The notes: generated from the sequence alone by a model not told the origin. Shown: positions 29,405 through 38,586, counted from the stretch's first letter. The stretch: 64,000 nt of DNA from Flavobacterium succinicans LMG 10402 (GCF_000611675.1 NZ_JATV01000006.1:186001-250000); one strand, 5' to 3'. Numbers and translations are program-made.

Positions 29405-30970
29405 ATGGTCTTAAATCTCAACAAACTATTTACCAAAGAATTACCTGCCGACACTGACACCAACAATGTTCCTAGACAGGTGTACAATGCTTGCTTTTCG
29501 TATGTATCACCCAAAATCCCTTCAAATCCATCGATAATTCACGTTGTGCATCAAATGGCTGAAGAAATAGGTTTGAATAAAAATGATATTGAAGATGAGG
29601 ATTTTGTAGCTTTTTTTTCAGGAGCAAAAATTTACCCAAACACTCAACCGTTTGCCTTATGCTATGCAGGTCATCAATTTGGGAATTGGGCAGGTCAATT
29701 AGGTGATGGAAGGGCCATAAATTTAATGGAAATCAACCATAAAGAAAAAAACTTTACCTTACAATTAAAAGGTGCTGGACCAACCCCCTATTCTAGAACA
29801 GCAGACGGATTGGCAGTTTTACGCTCCTCCATTCGGGAATACTTATGCGCAGAAGCTATGCATCATCTTGGAGTACCTACCACTCGATCACTTTCATTGG
29901 TTTTAACTGGAGACGAAGTGCTTAGAGACATTATGTACAATGGGAACCCCGCTTATGAAAAAGGAGCCATCGTATGCAGAGTTGCTCCTAGTTTTATTCG
30001 CTTTGGAAATTTTGAAATTTTCGCTGCTAGACAAGATCATACGAATCTTAAACTATTGGCTGATTTTACAATACTGCATTATTTCCCATCGATAAAAGTA
30101 ACAGGAAAAGAAAAATACATCCAATTTTTTGAAGCGGTTTCTAAAAGCACATTGGAGATGATTCTTAACTGGCAAAGAGTAGGTTTTGTTCACGGAGTTA
30201 TGAATACAGATAATATGTCAATTCACGGAATTACCATTGACTATGGTCCTTATGGATGGCTGGAAGACTATAATCCCACCTGGACACCTAACACCACTGA
30301 CAATCAAAACAAAAGATATCGTTTTGAAAATCAACCCCAAATTGGTTTATGGAATTTGTATCAATTGGCCAATGCCTTATATCCTTTAATTGAAGAAACT
30401 CAACCGCTGGAAGCTATTTTGGATGCTTACACCAAAGCGTATGATTTAAAATACCTCCAAATGATGCAATCAAAATTGGGATTACAAATAAACGATAAAG
30501 AAGATCGCGACTTAATTCAAGAACTTATTGACGTACTTCAAGCCATAGAAACAGATATGACTATTTTCTTTAGAAACTTGAGTTTAGTACTTAAAAATGA
30601 TACTCCAGAAACTGCTTTAACAAAAATTGAATTTGCCTTTTATAATGCTAATGATTGTAATGAAAGTATTGCTCTGAAATGGCACAATTGGTTCACTAAA
30701 TATAGCAACAGACTTCAACTAGAAACATTCTCTGATGCAGAAAGAAGTTCCGCTATGAATCAAGTTAACCCAAAATATGTCCTTCGCAATTATATGGCGC
30801 AATTGTCTATTGATGCCGCTGAAAAAGAAGACTATTCTATACTAAAAGAATTGTTTGAACTTTTACAAAAACCTTACGAAGAACAACCCGAATATGAAAA
30901 GTGGTACGCTAAACGACCTGATTGGGCAAGAGTGAAGATAGGTTGCTCAATGCTTAGTTGCAGTTCATAA
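29405..30970 (+). CDS. selO: Protein adenylyltransferase SelO (YdiU/UPF0061)
   Basis: A 521-residue pseudokinase-fold enzyme that transfers AMP to proteins. Family motifs include YAGHQFGNWAGQLGDGRA, LKGAGPTPYSRTADG, LRSSIREYLCAEAM, GFVHGVMNTDNMSI and DYGPYGWLEDY. The C-terminus is CSMLSCSS, where eukaryotic SELENOO has selenocysteine and bacterial copies have cysteine. Its known role is redox-linked AMPylation under oxidative stress. A bidirectional terminator follows directly. Confidence 0.95.
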   Translation: MVLNLNKLFTKELPADTDTNNVPRQVYNACFSYVSPKIPSNPSIIHVVHQMAEEIGLNKNDIEDEDFVAFFSGAKIYPNTQPFALCYAGHQFGNWAGQLGDGRAINLMEINHKEKNFTLQLKGAGPTPYSRTADGLAVLRSSIREYLCAEAMHHLGVPTTRSLSLVLTGDEVLRDIMYNGNPAYEKGAIVCRVAPSFIRFGNFEIFAARQDHTNLKLLADFTILHYFPSIKVTGKEKYIQFFEAVSKSTLEMILNWQRVGFVHGVMNTDNMSIHGITIDYGPYGWLEDYNPTWTPNTTDNQNKRYRFENQPQIGLWNLYQLANALYPLIEETQPLEAILDAYTKAYDLKYLQMMQSKLGLQINDKEDRDLIQELIDVLQAIETDMTIFFRNLSLVLKNDTPETALTKIEFAFYNANDCNESIALKWHNWFTKYSNRLQLETFSDAERSSAMNQVNPKYVLRNYMAQLSIDAAEKEDYSILKELFELLQKPYEEQPEYEKWYAKRPDWARVKIGCSMLSCSS

Positions 30971-30998
30971 AAAAAGGAAGCTGTAAAGCTTCCTTTTT
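30970..30998. terminator. Bidirectional terminator between selO and the convergent gene
   Basis: Stem AAGGAAGCT with AGCTTCCTT flanked by A and T runs. Confidence 0.8.
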
Positions 30999-31015
30999 CA
31001 TTTAAAAATCATTTT

Positions 31016-31711
31016 TTACTTTGAGAAAGAGGTCAACAACTCCGTTTTCTCAATCTTGCCATTCTTAGCATAGGTTTCTTGCTTCACCATACCTACTCCT
31101 TTAGCAACCCATTGCTTAGTAGTACCTTTTTTGGCAAAAAGCAATTTAGTATCTGTTGTGGCCGTAATAATCATACAGTCAAAAGTACCTGCAGGAACGG
31201 TTATTTTCTCTTGCCCAACTACCTTTCTATCCAAGGTTTTAAAATACATATTCATATTCATTGCTGAGGATTTTACAGCAATATCAATTTCACTATCTGG
31301 TAATGTCTGACCAACACTTAAATCTAGCGGTGACTCAACATCTTTACCAGAAACATCTACTGTAATGTTGGGATCTTTCATATTAGATTTTAATTGATTA
31401 CTTACAATCTTTTTCTGATCCATGATAGCTACCTTACCATCACAAGTGATATCGTACTCGGTATTCAAGGTTTCCTTTCCTTTGGAATTGGTCACAAGAT
31501 GAATGACAACTTTGCCTGATGAAGCATCTTTTACCAAAAAACTAGAAACTGCCTCTACCTCATTTTTTTTATCATAGGCCGTAATTTCATATTTAGCTCC
31601 TTTGTGGGCAGCAAAATATCCGTCACACGGTTTTTGTCCAAATACCAAAGTAGTTGAGTATAATAAAACCAGTACTAAAAAACCAAATTGATGCAATACT
31701 TTTCGTTTCAT
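31016..31711 (-). CDS. Secreted DUF3108-like (TapB-like) protein
   Basis: About 231 residues from the ATG at 31711 (the frame extends to 31738, but a -7 box lies at 31740). The signal peptide ends VFGQ. The protein is a beta-rich domain with the pattern VGQTLPDSEIDI, KITVPAGTFDCMIITATT, and KQWVAKGVGMVKQETYAKNGKIEKTELLTSF, which is the DUF3108/TapB type lipid-associated fold. The exact function is not established; periplasmic. Convergent with selO. Confidence 0.75.
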   Translation of the reverse strand: MKRKVLHQFGFLVLVLLYSTTLVFGQKPCDGYFAAHKGAKYEITAYDKKNEVEAVSSFLVKDASSGKVVIHLVTNSKGKETLNTEYDITCDGKVAIMDQKKIVSNQLKSNMKDPNITVDVSGKDVESPLDLSVGQTLPDSEIDIAVKSSAMNMNMYFKTLDRKVVGQEKITVPAGTFDCMIITATTDTKLLFAKKGTTKQWVAKGVGMVKQETYAKNGKIEKTELLTSFSK

Positions 31712-31739
31712 ATTATTTCTTTTTAAGTTGATACACAAG

Positions 31740-31747
31740 CAAATATA
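31740..31747 (-). promoter_or_regulatory. -7 box of the TapB-like gene
   Basis: TATATTTG on the minus strand matches TAnnTTTG, 28 bp before the chosen ATG at 31711. No -33 TTG is seen at the usual spacing. Confidence 0.45.
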
Positions 31748-31928
31748 ACTTTTTCAAAAGAAAAAAAATTGAAAAAATAGAAATATTTACAGCACGATTA
31801 CCTCATAAAACATAGCCAGCATATGATTTCAAAATCATTTATTACTATTAACAACCTGAAATCAAATTATAATTATGAAGCGGTGTCAAAAAATACTCTT
31901 TTTTATACGCTATCAAAAATCAAATGGA

Positions 31929-31936
31929 TAGTTTTG
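31929..31936 (+). promoter_or_regulatory. -7 box of tsaC
   Basis: TAGTTTTG matches the consensus, 42 bp before the ATG at 31979. Confidence 0.45.
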
Positions 31937-31978
31937 CATTTTATAGAACAAAATCAAAATCCTTAAAATAAAATAAAG

Positions 31979-32539
31979 ATGAATCAAGAGATTATCAATG
32001 CTTTTGAAGTTATAAAAAACGGCGGCATCATACTTTATCCAACGGATACGGTTTGGGGCATTGGTTGCGATGCGACGAATCCTGAAGCCGTGGCCAAAAT
32101 ATACCAACTCAAACAAAGAACCGAAAGCAAAAGTATGATTTGCCTTATGAATGGGGAAAAAATGATGTACAATGTATTCAAGGAAATTCCCGAAGTAGCC
32201 TGGCAAATTCTAGATTTATCTGAGAAACCTACCACCTTGATTTTGGACAATCCTAGAAATGTAGCTCCTAATTTAATTTCTGAAGACAAATCATTAGGAA
32301 TTCGATTGGTAAAAGAGCCTTTTTGCTTTAAGCTATTGGAGCGAATGAAGAAACCGCTAGTTTCTACTTCTGCTAATATTTCTGGGCAACCTACACCAAG
32401 TTCTTTCAAAGAAATTAGTCCAGAAATTATAAAAGGCGTAGACTATGTTGTAAATTTGCAGCACGAAAAAATTGCAGGAAAACCTTCTACGATTATTAAA
32501 TTGACGAATGATTCTCAAGTTAAAATCATAAGAAAATAG
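31979..32539 (+). CDS. tsaC: L-threonylcarbamoyladenylate synthase (YrdC/Sua5 domain, short form)
   Basis: A 186-residue enzyme that makes threonylcarbamoyl-AMP from Thr, bicarbonate and ATP for t6A37 tRNA modification. The YrdC domain motifs LYPTDTVWGIGCDA, YQLKQRTESKS, LIFxxPRNVAP-like LDNPRNVAP and SLGIRLV, then STSANISGQP, cover almost the whole protein. It lacks the C-terminal Sua5 domain, so it is TsaC-like. A 66-bp gap with TTTAAAC-type short repeats separates it from cca. Confidence 0.93.
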   Translation: MNQEIINAFEVIKNGGIILYPTDTVWGIGCDATNPEAVAKIYQLKQRTESKSMICLMNGEKMMYNVFKEIPEVAWQILDLSEKPTTLILDNPRNVAPNLISEDKSLGIRLVKEPFCFKLLERMKKPLVSTSANISGQPTPSSFKEISPEIIKGVDYVVNLQHEKIAGKPSTIIKLTNDSQVKIIRK

Positions 32540-32605
32540 TTTTCAGAATACAGTTTTCGGTTTTCAGTTTAACAACTTTAAACTTTAAACTTTAAACATT
32601 TTAAA

Positions 32606-34033
32606 ATGAGCATTGAAACTTCATATAAATCAGCACTTAACAATACAATATTCGAAGTAATATCAAAAGCTTCCCAAGAACTAAACATAGAAAGTTATGT
32701 AATTGGTGGGTTCGTTAGGGATTTACTTTTAAAAAGAGGCACTAAAAAAGATATCGATGTGGTGGCTGTAGGCAGTGGCATCGAATTGGCACTCAAAGTT
32801 TCAGAACTTTTACCTAAAAAACCAAAGGTGCAAGTGTTCAAGACTTACGGAACTGCTATGCTCCGTTTTGAAGATACCGATATTGAATTTGTAGGTGCCA
32901 GAAAAGAATCCTACACCCACGATAGCCGAAATCCTATCGTAGAAAATGGAACCTTACAAGATGATCAAAACCGCCGTGACTTTACCATAAACGCCTTGGC
33001 TTTGTCTTTGAATCCATCTAACTTCGGAGAACTCTTAGATCCCTTTGCTGGTATTTCTGATTTAGAATCTAAAACAATAAAAACTCCGCTTGACCCAGAC
33101 ATCACCTTTTCGGATGACCCGCTAAGAATGTTGAGAGGCATACGTTTTGCGACGCAATTAGGTTTTGAAATACATCCAGAATCCTTAGCTTCTATTACCA
33201 AAAATGCAGAAAGAATAAAAATAATTTCAGGAGAACGCATTGTTGAAGAGTTAAACAAAATTCTTCTGACTGAAAAACCTTCTTTGGGTTTTTTATTGCT
33301 TTACAAAACGGGATTATTAGAACTGATTCTACCTGAATTAACCGCCTTGAATCAAGTAGAAGAGATAGAAGGACACACACACAAAAACAACTTTTATCAC
33401 ACACTTGAAGTAGTCGATAACATTTGCCCGAACACAGACGATGTTTGGTTACGATGGGCTGCTTTATTGCACGATATCGGAAAAGCTCCAACGAAACGCT
33501 TCAACAAAAAACAAGGATGGACGTTTCACGGACACGAGTTTTTGGGTGGTAAAATGGTTAAGAAAATCTTCGAAAGATTGCATATGCCCTTGAACCACAA
33601 AATGAAATTTGTACAAAAAATGGTAGTGATGAGTTCGAGACCTATTGTCTTGGCTCAAGACACAGTTACCGATTCAGCAGTACGTCGTTTGGTTTTTGAT
33701 GCAGGAGAAGATGTAGAAAACTTAATGACACTTTGTGAAGCCGATATCACCACTAAAAATCCAAACAAGTTCAAAAAATACCACAGTAATTTTGAAATTG
33801 TACGCAAAAAAATTGTAGAAGTTGAGAATCGTGATCACGTTCGGAATTTTCAACCTCCAATCAGTGGTGAGGAAATAATGGAGCTCTTCAATTTAAAACC
33901 ATCAAGAGAAATTGGTGTTTTGAAAGAAGCTGTAAAAGAAGCCATACTCGAAGGAGAAATCCCGAACGAATACCAAGCAGCTTACGATTTTATCCTGCAA
34001 CGCGCCTCAAAAATGGGACTGACAAAAAATTAA
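32606..34033 (+). CDS. cca: CCA tRNA nucleotidyltransferase with HD domain
   Basis: A 475-residue enzyme that adds or repairs the 3' CCA of tRNAs. The polymerase-beta head has GGFVRDLLL and the catalytic DID in KKDIDVVAVG. RRDFTINALAL and DPLRMLRGIRFATQLGF complete the class II head and neck. The HD domain has ALLHDIGKAPT and GHEFLGG. All four tRNA genes in this window lack an encoded CCA, which fits the need for this enzyme. It is followed by ctaA, which has its own promoter. Confidence 0.95.
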   Translation: MSIETSYKSALNNTIFEVISKASQELNIESYVIGGFVRDLLLKRGTKKDIDVVAVGSGIELALKVSELLPKKPKVQVFKTYGTAMLRFEDTDIEFVGARKESYTHDSRNPIVENGTLQDDQNRRDFTINALALSLNPSNFGELLDPFAGISDLESKTIKTPLDPDITFSDDPLRMLRGIRFATQLGFEIHPESLASITKNAERIKIISGERIVEELNKILLTEKPSLGFLLLYKTGLLELILPELTALNQVEEIEGHTHKNNFYHTLEVVDNICPNTDDVWLRWAALLHDIGKAPTKRFNKKQGWTFHGHEFLGGKMVKKIFERLHMPLNHKMKFVQKMVVMSSRPIVLAQDTVTDSAVRRLVFDAGEDVENLMTLCEADITTKNPNKFKKYHSNFEIVRKKIVEVENRDHVRNFQPPISGEEIMELFNLKPSREIGVLKEAVKEAILEGEIPNEYQAAYDFILQRASKMGLTKN

Positions 34034-34066
34034 GTATAACTTGAAACATTAACTTTTGTTCTGTGT

Positions 34067-34094
34067 TTGAATCAAAAGTTAACCCCTAATTTTG
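34067..34094 (+). promoter_or_regulatory. ctaA promoter, full Bacteroidota consensus
   Basis: TTG at 34067-34069 (within TTTG) and TAATTTTG at 34087-34094 are separated by 17 bp, matching both elements. The ATG is 19 bp downstream of the -7 box. Confidence 0.7.
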
Positions 34095-34113
34095 CATCAA
34101 ATTTACTACGAAA

Positions 34114-35133
34114 ATGAATTCAAATAAATCCGTAATCTATTGGCTCCTTTCAGGTTGCTTTCTTTTGTTTATTATGGTCACTGTGGGTGGCATCACACGT
34201 TTAACCAACTCCGGATTATCTATGACGGACTGGCATTTGGTAACAGATACCTTTCCTCCGATGAGTGAAGAAAAATGGCAAGAAGCCTTCAATGAATACA
34301 AGAAATTTCCAGAGTATCAAAAAATTAATATTCATAATGATTTCCAATTGTCGGACTATAAGTTCATTTACTTCTGGGAATGGTTTCACCGTTTTATTGG
34401 TCGAATCATCGGGATGGTGTTTTTAATTCCTTTCTTTTATTTTTTAGCCAAAAAAAGATTAGACAAATCTACTATCAAAAAATGCATTGTTCTTTTGTGT
34501 ATGGGAGGATTTCAAGGTTTTTTGGGTTGGTTTATGGTAAAAAGTGGCTTAATCGACAATCCAGATGTGAGCCATTTTAGACTGGCGTTACACCTTACTT
34601 TTGCTTTCATCACCTTTGCTTATACCCTTTGGGTGGCTTTGGATTTAATTTATCCTAACAAAGACAACTTTTATCCTCAGTTGAGAACTATTGCTCGATT
34701 TGCCTTTGTGTTTTTGATTATTCAAATCATATACGGTGGTTTTGTTGCAGGTTTAAACGCTGGATTAATTCACAACCATTGGCCATTAATGAGCGATGGC
34801 CAATTCATTCACGACAGTGTATTTATCGAAAAAAACAGTTTTTTCCTCAATTTGATTGAAGGAAAAAGCGGCGTACAATTCGTGCATCGTACAACCGCTT
34901 ATCTTGTTGTGGCGTTAATGGTTTTGTTGTATTTCAAAAGCAAAAAGTACACTTTGTCAATAGCGCAACAAAACGGTCTCAATGCGCTTGTTATACTTGT
35001 TTTTGTACAATTTGCACTAGGCGTTTTGACTTTGTTATACAGCGTACCCCTTTGGTTAGGATTGGCACACCAAATCACAGCTTTCTTTTTATTGACAGCT
35101 ATGACTTACACGCTACACCGTTTCACTAAATAA
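34114..35133 (+). CDS. ctaA: Heme A synthase (COX15/CtaA family)
   Basis: A 339-residue membrane protein with about eight membrane segments. Heme ligands are seen as paired histidines in WEWFHRFIGR, FRLALHLTF, VQFVHRTTAY and LAHQITAFFL. The DWHLVTDTFPPMSEEKW loop is the COX15-type loop after segment 1. It oxidises heme O to heme A for cytochrome oxidase. No ctaB is adjacent. The promoter at 34067-34094 is clear, so it is transcribed separately from cca. Confidence 0.95.
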   Translation: MNSNKSVIYWLLSGCFLLFIMVTVGGITRLTNSGLSMTDWHLVTDTFPPMSEEKWQEAFNEYKKFPEYQKINIHNDFQLSDYKFIYFWEWFHRFIGRIIGMVFLIPFFYFLAKKRLDKSTIKKCIVLLCMGGFQGFLGWFMVKSGLIDNPDVSHFRLALHLTFAFITFAYTLWVALDLIYPNKDNFYPQLRTIARFAFVFLIIQIIYGGFVAGLNAGLIHNHWPLMSDGQFIHDSVFIEKNSFFLNLIEGKSGVQFVHRTTAYLVVALMVLLYFKSKKYTLSIAQQNGLNALVILVFVQFALGVLTLLYSVPLWLGLAHQITAFFLLTAMTYTLHRFTK

Positions 35134-35139
35134 AAAAAA

Positions 35140-35162
35140 GAGATGGCTTAATACACCATCTC
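35140..35162. terminator. Bidirectional terminator that contains the 3' end of the following gene
   Basis: Stem GAGATGG (35140-35146) with CCATCTC (35156-35162), T-run on the minus side. The stop codon of the convergent gene (35148-35150) lies inside the loop. Confidence 0.75.
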
Positions 35163-35618
35163 TTCTCTTTCAAAAGTGGGTAAAACGATGTGATTTATGT
35201 TTTGCTCCATCCATTGGCTCTCTAACAAATCTGCCCAAGCATTCATATATTTTACCGTATCTGACATCACATTTCTATTGAAAGAAGTCACACCAGCTTT
35301 GGCTAAAATCTCAGGATTGGACAAGTTTTCGAGTTGTCTTAAGTCAGAAGCTGTAAATCCAAACTCAATCATTCTACCAATGATTAAATCCATAGGATAA
35401 CCACTCGTTGGGCAATAATCTATAACTTGTTCCGACCAATCACCGCGTTTTTGCAAGGCAAATTGTTGAATTTCTGCTCTGGTAAACGAAGTTATATTTT
35501 GTGCCAAATGCCCACAATTACAACTTCCCATATGCCCCCATTCATAACGACCGCTACTTGCAATTTGTTTCGCTGTTTCTCTAAGGGCTTGAATTACTTT
35601 TAAATTTGGTGCCGCCAT
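35148..35618 (-). CDS. Conserved hypothetical protein
   Basis: About 156 residues from the ATG at 35618; the frame extends to 35648 but the start MAAPNLKVIQALRETA is the natural one. It contains HMGSCNCGHLAQNIT, which could bind metal through its Cys/His pair, and a helical C-terminus (MNAWADLLESQWMEQNIN). It has no signal peptide or membrane segment. I do not recognise the family. It is convergent with ctaA with overlapping terminator sequence. Confidence 0.75.
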   Translation of the reverse strand: MAAPNLKVIQALRETAKQIASSGRYEWGHMGSCNCGHLAQNITSFTRAEIQQFALQKRGDWSEQVIDYCPTSGYPMDLIIGRMIEFGFTASDLRQLENLSNPEILAKAGVTSFNRNVMSDTVKYMNAWADLLESQWMEQNINHIVLPTFEREEMVY

Positions 35619-35733
35619 AATACAATAAATTTGGTTTTTTAATACCATAAAAGTACTAAAACTCGAAACGCGCTTTTTTTACTTTAACACAAAGTAAACT
35701 ATTGTTTAGGCAACTATTCAACTTAAATAGAGC

Positions 35734-35741
35734 TACTTTTG
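35734..35741 (+). promoter_or_regulatory. -7 box of the phosphatidyltransferase gene
   Basis: TACTTTTG matches TAnnTTTG; the ATG used is 41 bp downstream. A longer TTG start at 35755 would leave almost no leader. Confidence 0.45.
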
Positions 35742-35781
35742 CGCCTCGACTATATTGTCCTTCCCTTTTTATCCACTATTA

Positions 35782-36555
35782 ATGTCTAAACTTGCTGCAC
35801 AAGATAAGTTCTTCGACCTCTCCGATTATGGTCGCCCATTTGGTAAATTCCTTGCACAACAATTAAAAGAAACACGTTTTACACCCATTCACGTAACACT
35901 ACTTTTTGGTCTTTCAGGCCTAATTGCCATCGCTTGTATTTTGTCAAATCATTACTTTTTGGCTGCTTTTTTTATAGTTCTAAAATCAGGAATTGATGCT
36001 GCTGATGGTGAATTAGCGAGACTAAAAAACACCCCTTCCTATGTTGGAAGATACCTTGATAGCGTGTTTGATATTATCCTAAATTTTATGATTTTTATGG
36101 CCATTTGTTGGGTTTCAAAAACGACATTTTGGTATGCGTTTGCCGCTTTTTTTGGCATCCAATTACAAGGAACTTTATACAATTATTACTACGTAATTCT
36201 GAGACATAAATCGGTTGGAGGAGACAGCACCAGTAAAATTTTTGAATACAAAACACCCAAAGCTTTACCTGGAGAAACACAAAAATCGGTGACTCTTTTG
36301 TTCCGAATTTATACAATAGTTTATGGACTTTTTGACAAAATAATTCACGCTCTAGATAAAGAAGCTTACAAAGTAAAAACGTTTCCAAATTGGTTTATGA
36401 GCTTGTTATCTATTTATGGTTTAGGGTTTCAATTGCTAATTATTGCCGTGATGTTACCTTTGCATCTTATCGAATATATAGCACCATTTTTTATTGCTTA
36501 TACACTTATGGTTTTTGTGCTTATCGCCATTAGAAAACGATTTATTTGCGAATAA
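35782..36555 (+). CDS. CDP-alcohol phosphatidyltransferase
   Basis: About 257 residues. The family motif is complete: DAADGELARLKNTPS, then GRYLDSVFD, fitting DGxxARx8Gx3Dx3D with catalytic Asp residues. It has five to six membrane segments. It makes a phosphodiester between a CDP-diacylglycerol and an alcohol, so it belongs to phospholipid synthesis. Which alcohol (glycerol phosphate, serine or other) cannot be told from the motif. The ATG at 35782 is chosen because the -7 box lies at 35734. Confidence 0.88.
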   Translation: MSKLAAQDKFFDLSDYGRPFGKFLAQQLKETRFTPIHVTLLFGLSGLIAIACILSNHYFLAAFFIVLKSGIDAADGELARLKNTPSYVGRYLDSVFDIILNFMIFMAICWVSKTTFWYAFAAFFGIQLQGTLYNYYYVILRHKSVGGDSTSKIFEYKTPKALPGETQKSVTLLFRIYTIVYGLFDKIIHALDKEAYKVKTFPNWFMSLLSIYGLGFQLLIIAVMLPLHLIEYIAPFFIAYTLMVFVLIAIRKRFICE

Positions 36556-36649
36556 AAGCCTTATAGATAAATCCTATAACAAATATCTAAATAACTAATA
36601 ACCAATATTTTTAACTGTTTTTATCTAAACTAAAAAATCAAGTCAATTC

Positions 36650-37417
36650 TTAACCAATCCAATTTTTGAAATCGGCTACTTTTTCTCGGCTTACTATCAC
36701 CTCTTCTGCTTTATAAGTAGGCAAAATAATCTTCAAACGGGAGTTGCTGTACACCACAATCTCCTTTATGGCTTTTAGTGGAATGATAAATTTTCGGCTG
36801 ATTCTGTAAAAAGCAGCAGGATCTAATTCTTGTTCCAAAACTTCTAAAGTGGTTTCCAAAAGATAATCTCTGTTGTCGAAAGTATGCAAATAGGTTCCTT
36901 TATTTTCGCTGTAAAAACATTCAATTTCATCCACTGAAATCACTTTCAAATGTTGCCCAATTTTTAGTGTAAAACGCTTTTTATAATTTTTCTCAAATGG
37001 GTTGGTCAGCATCTTTTTGATGGCTTCAAAATCTAACGCAAGCGAAGGGTTTTCAGGTGCCTTTTCTGGCACTCGAGATTTGTATTTATTCACTGCAATT
37101 TCCAAGTCATCTTCATCGATGGGTTTGAGTAAATAATCAATACTGTTGAGCTTAAAAGCACGCAAAGCATATTCGTCATAAGCGGTGGTAAAAATGATAG
37201 CACTCTTAATTTCGACTGCTTCAAAAATGGCAAAAGACAAGCCATCCGATAATTGAATATCCAAAAAAATAAGGTCAGGATGGGGATGGTTCGAAAACCA
37301 TTCGATAGCCTCTTCTACCGAGTGCAGTAACACGGTTACATTGATTTGTAGTTTTTCGAGTTTACGTTGCAACAAACGCGCTGCTGGTTTTTCGTCTTCG
37401 ATTATTATAGTAGTCAT
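36650..37417 (-). CDS. LytTR-family response regulator
   Basis: A 255-residue two-domain regulator. The receiver (1-120) has acidic residues in IIIEDE, phospho-acceptor D53 in LIFLDIQLSDG and Lys in LLKPID. The C-terminal LytTR DNA-binding domain (about 150-255) has the pattern FYSENKGTYLHTFDNRDYLL and YRISRKFIIPLKAIKEIVVYSN. It would bind paired 9-bp repeats; such repeats are found at three promoters nearby (40702, 41221 and 43846). The kinase and three 2TM genes lie upstream on the same strand, and tandem short repeats separate it from them. Confidence 0.93.
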   Translation of the reverse strand: MTTIIIEDEKPAARLLQRKLEKLQINVTVLLHSVEEAIEWFSNHPHPDLIFLDIQLSDGLSFAIFEAVEIKSAIIFTTAYDEYALRAFKLNSIDYLLKPIDEDDLEIAVNKYKSRVPEKAPENPSLALDFEAIKKMLTNPFEKNYKKRFTLKIGQHLKVISVDEIECFYSENKGTYLHTFDNRDYLLETTLEVLEQELDPAAFYRISRKFIIPLKAIKEIVVYSNSRLKIILPTYKAEEVIVSREKVADFKNWIG

Positions 37418-37428
37418 TATTTGAGGTT

Positions 37429-37575
37429 AGAAGTTAGAAGTTAGAAGGCAGAAGGCAGAAGTTAGAAGGCAGAAGTTAGAAGGCAGAAGTTAGAAGGCAG
37501 ATTGCAGAAAGCAGATTGCAGAAGGCAGAAGGCAGAAAACCGAGAACCCAGAACTGAAAACTCAGAACCGAAAAC
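37429..37575. repeat. Tandem 7-bp repeats (GAAGTTA/GAAGGCA type)
   Basis: About 18 units of a seven-base repeat such as AGAAGTT/AGAAGGC fill the gap between the LytTR gene and the first 2TM gene, followed by related longer units (GAACCCAGAACTGAAAACTC). A minus-strand transcript of the operon would cross it. Any translation of this DNA gives low-complexity frames, not genes. Confidence 0.85.
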
Positions 37576-37580
37576 AGAAA

Positions 37581-37931
37581 TCATTTCCACTGTTGTTGTT
37601 TTTCATCTTCTTCCTTTAAAAATTCCTCCATTTTTCTTTTCTCCCAATCTTTGCCTAAAAACAAATCTTTCCCAAAAACAGAAGCTCCGTGTGCTACCAA
37701 TCCAATGCCCCAAAAGAAAGCGGTATTGAGTGTTTGCCAACTCCAAAAATTGGTATCTAATGAATCCAAATGTCTTGCTCTCATAGCGATTAATCCGATA
37801 TTGACTAAAACATACACTATTAGATGCACATAAAATCCTTTTATTTTTTGCACTCTTTTAAAAGCGCTTTCGTAACGCTCTTCTTGAGTCTTATCCAAAA
37901 ATGGATCGTATTTGTTTTGATTATTTTCCAT
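37581..37931 (-). CDS. 2TM domain protein
   Basis: A 116-residue protein with the 2TM pattern (PF13239): an amphipathic start with RVQKIKGFYVHLIVYVLVNI, two hydrophobic segments and the C-terminal GKDWEKRKMEEFLKEEDEKQQQWK. Three paralogous 2TM domains lie just upstream in the same operon (37950, 38258, and the C-terminus of the kinase). The role of 2TM is not established; in this setting it may modulate the membrane kinase. Confidence 0.88.
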   Translation of the reverse strand: MENNQNKYDPFLDKTQEERYESAFKRVQKIKGFYVHLIVYVLVNIGLIAMRARHLDSLDTNFWSWQTLNTAFFWGIGLVAHGASVFGKDLFLGKDWEKRKMEEFLKEEDEKQQQWK

Positions 37932-37949
37932 GATGTTTTTTATTTTAAT

Positions 37950-38255
37950 TTATTTCCAATCGTTTCTGGATTGTTTTTCTTTTTCCATAAACTCTTTGAT
38001 TTTTTGCTCTTCCCATTCTTTGCCGAAAAAAGGCATCCAATTGAACACTTTCATCGCGTGAAAGAACACGCCTACACCCCAACCTAGTAAAGGCCAAAAA
38101 AACCATAAATATCCTGGCGAGGTCAACAAATTAATTACTGCTAAAAATATATTCACTACAATGTAAGAGGTCAAATTTCCGTAAAATCCTTTTAAATCCT
38201 CTACTCTTTTCTTGGCTTGATAATATCTATCTTCTTCTTGAAAATTCGTTTCCAT
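37950..38255 (-). CDS. 2TM domain protein
   Basis: A 101-residue 2TM protein (KRVEDLKGFYGNL, FFWPLLGWGVGVFFHAMKVF, then EWEEQKIKEFMEKE). The start is 2 bp after the stop of the 38258 gene, so it is translationally coupled. It is closer in sequence to the kinase's C-terminal 2TM domain than to the other two. Confidence 0.88.
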   Translation of the reverse strand: METNFQEEDRYYQAKKRVEDLKGFYGNLTSYIVVNIFLAVINLLTSPGYLWFFWPLLGWGVGVFFHAMKVFNWMPFFGKEWEEQKIKEFMEKEKQSRNDWK

Positions 38256-38257
38256 AA

Positions 38258-38584
38258 TTATTTCCAGATTTGTTTTTCGTTGTTCTTTTCTATCATTTTT
38301 TTAATTTGCTTTTCTTCCCATGATTTACCCAAAATTACTTCGGTAAAAAACAATTGAACCGCTTGAATAGCAAAAAAAGTAGTCCAAATCGCCATTACAA
38401 AACCGTTGATGTAACGAATGGGAAAAAAGTTCAAAGGTGCACCATAATACGTTTTCAAAACATAAATTACTACGCCTAGCATAAAAAACACCATATGAAA
38501 ATAAAAATCATTAAACTTTTTCACTCTTTCTTTGGCCATTTGAACCAAAGCTTCTTGTTCTTGATTGGTATCTATTCGTTCCAT
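38258..38584 (-). CDS. 2TM domain protein
   Basis: About 108 residues from the ATG at 38584; an in-frame ATG at 38596 overlaps the kinase stop and is also possible. It has the pattern ERVKKFNDFYFHMVFF, two hydrophobic segments and GKSWEEKQIKKMIEK. It is the most divergent of the four 2TM domains. Overlap or near-overlap with the kinase stop shows coupled translation. Confidence 0.85.
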   Translation of the reverse strand: MERIDTNQEQEALVQMAKERVKKFNDFYFHMVFFMLGVVIYVLKTYYGAPLNFFPIRYINGFVMAIWTTFFAIQAVQLFFTEVILGKSWEEKQIKKMIEKNNEKQIWK

Positions 38585-38586
38585 CT

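Noticed and set aside
37429..37580. Possible CRISPR array or small gene in the tandem repeats
   Set aside because: Units are seven bases without unique spacers, and any frame through them is low-complexity. It is a simple tandem repeat.
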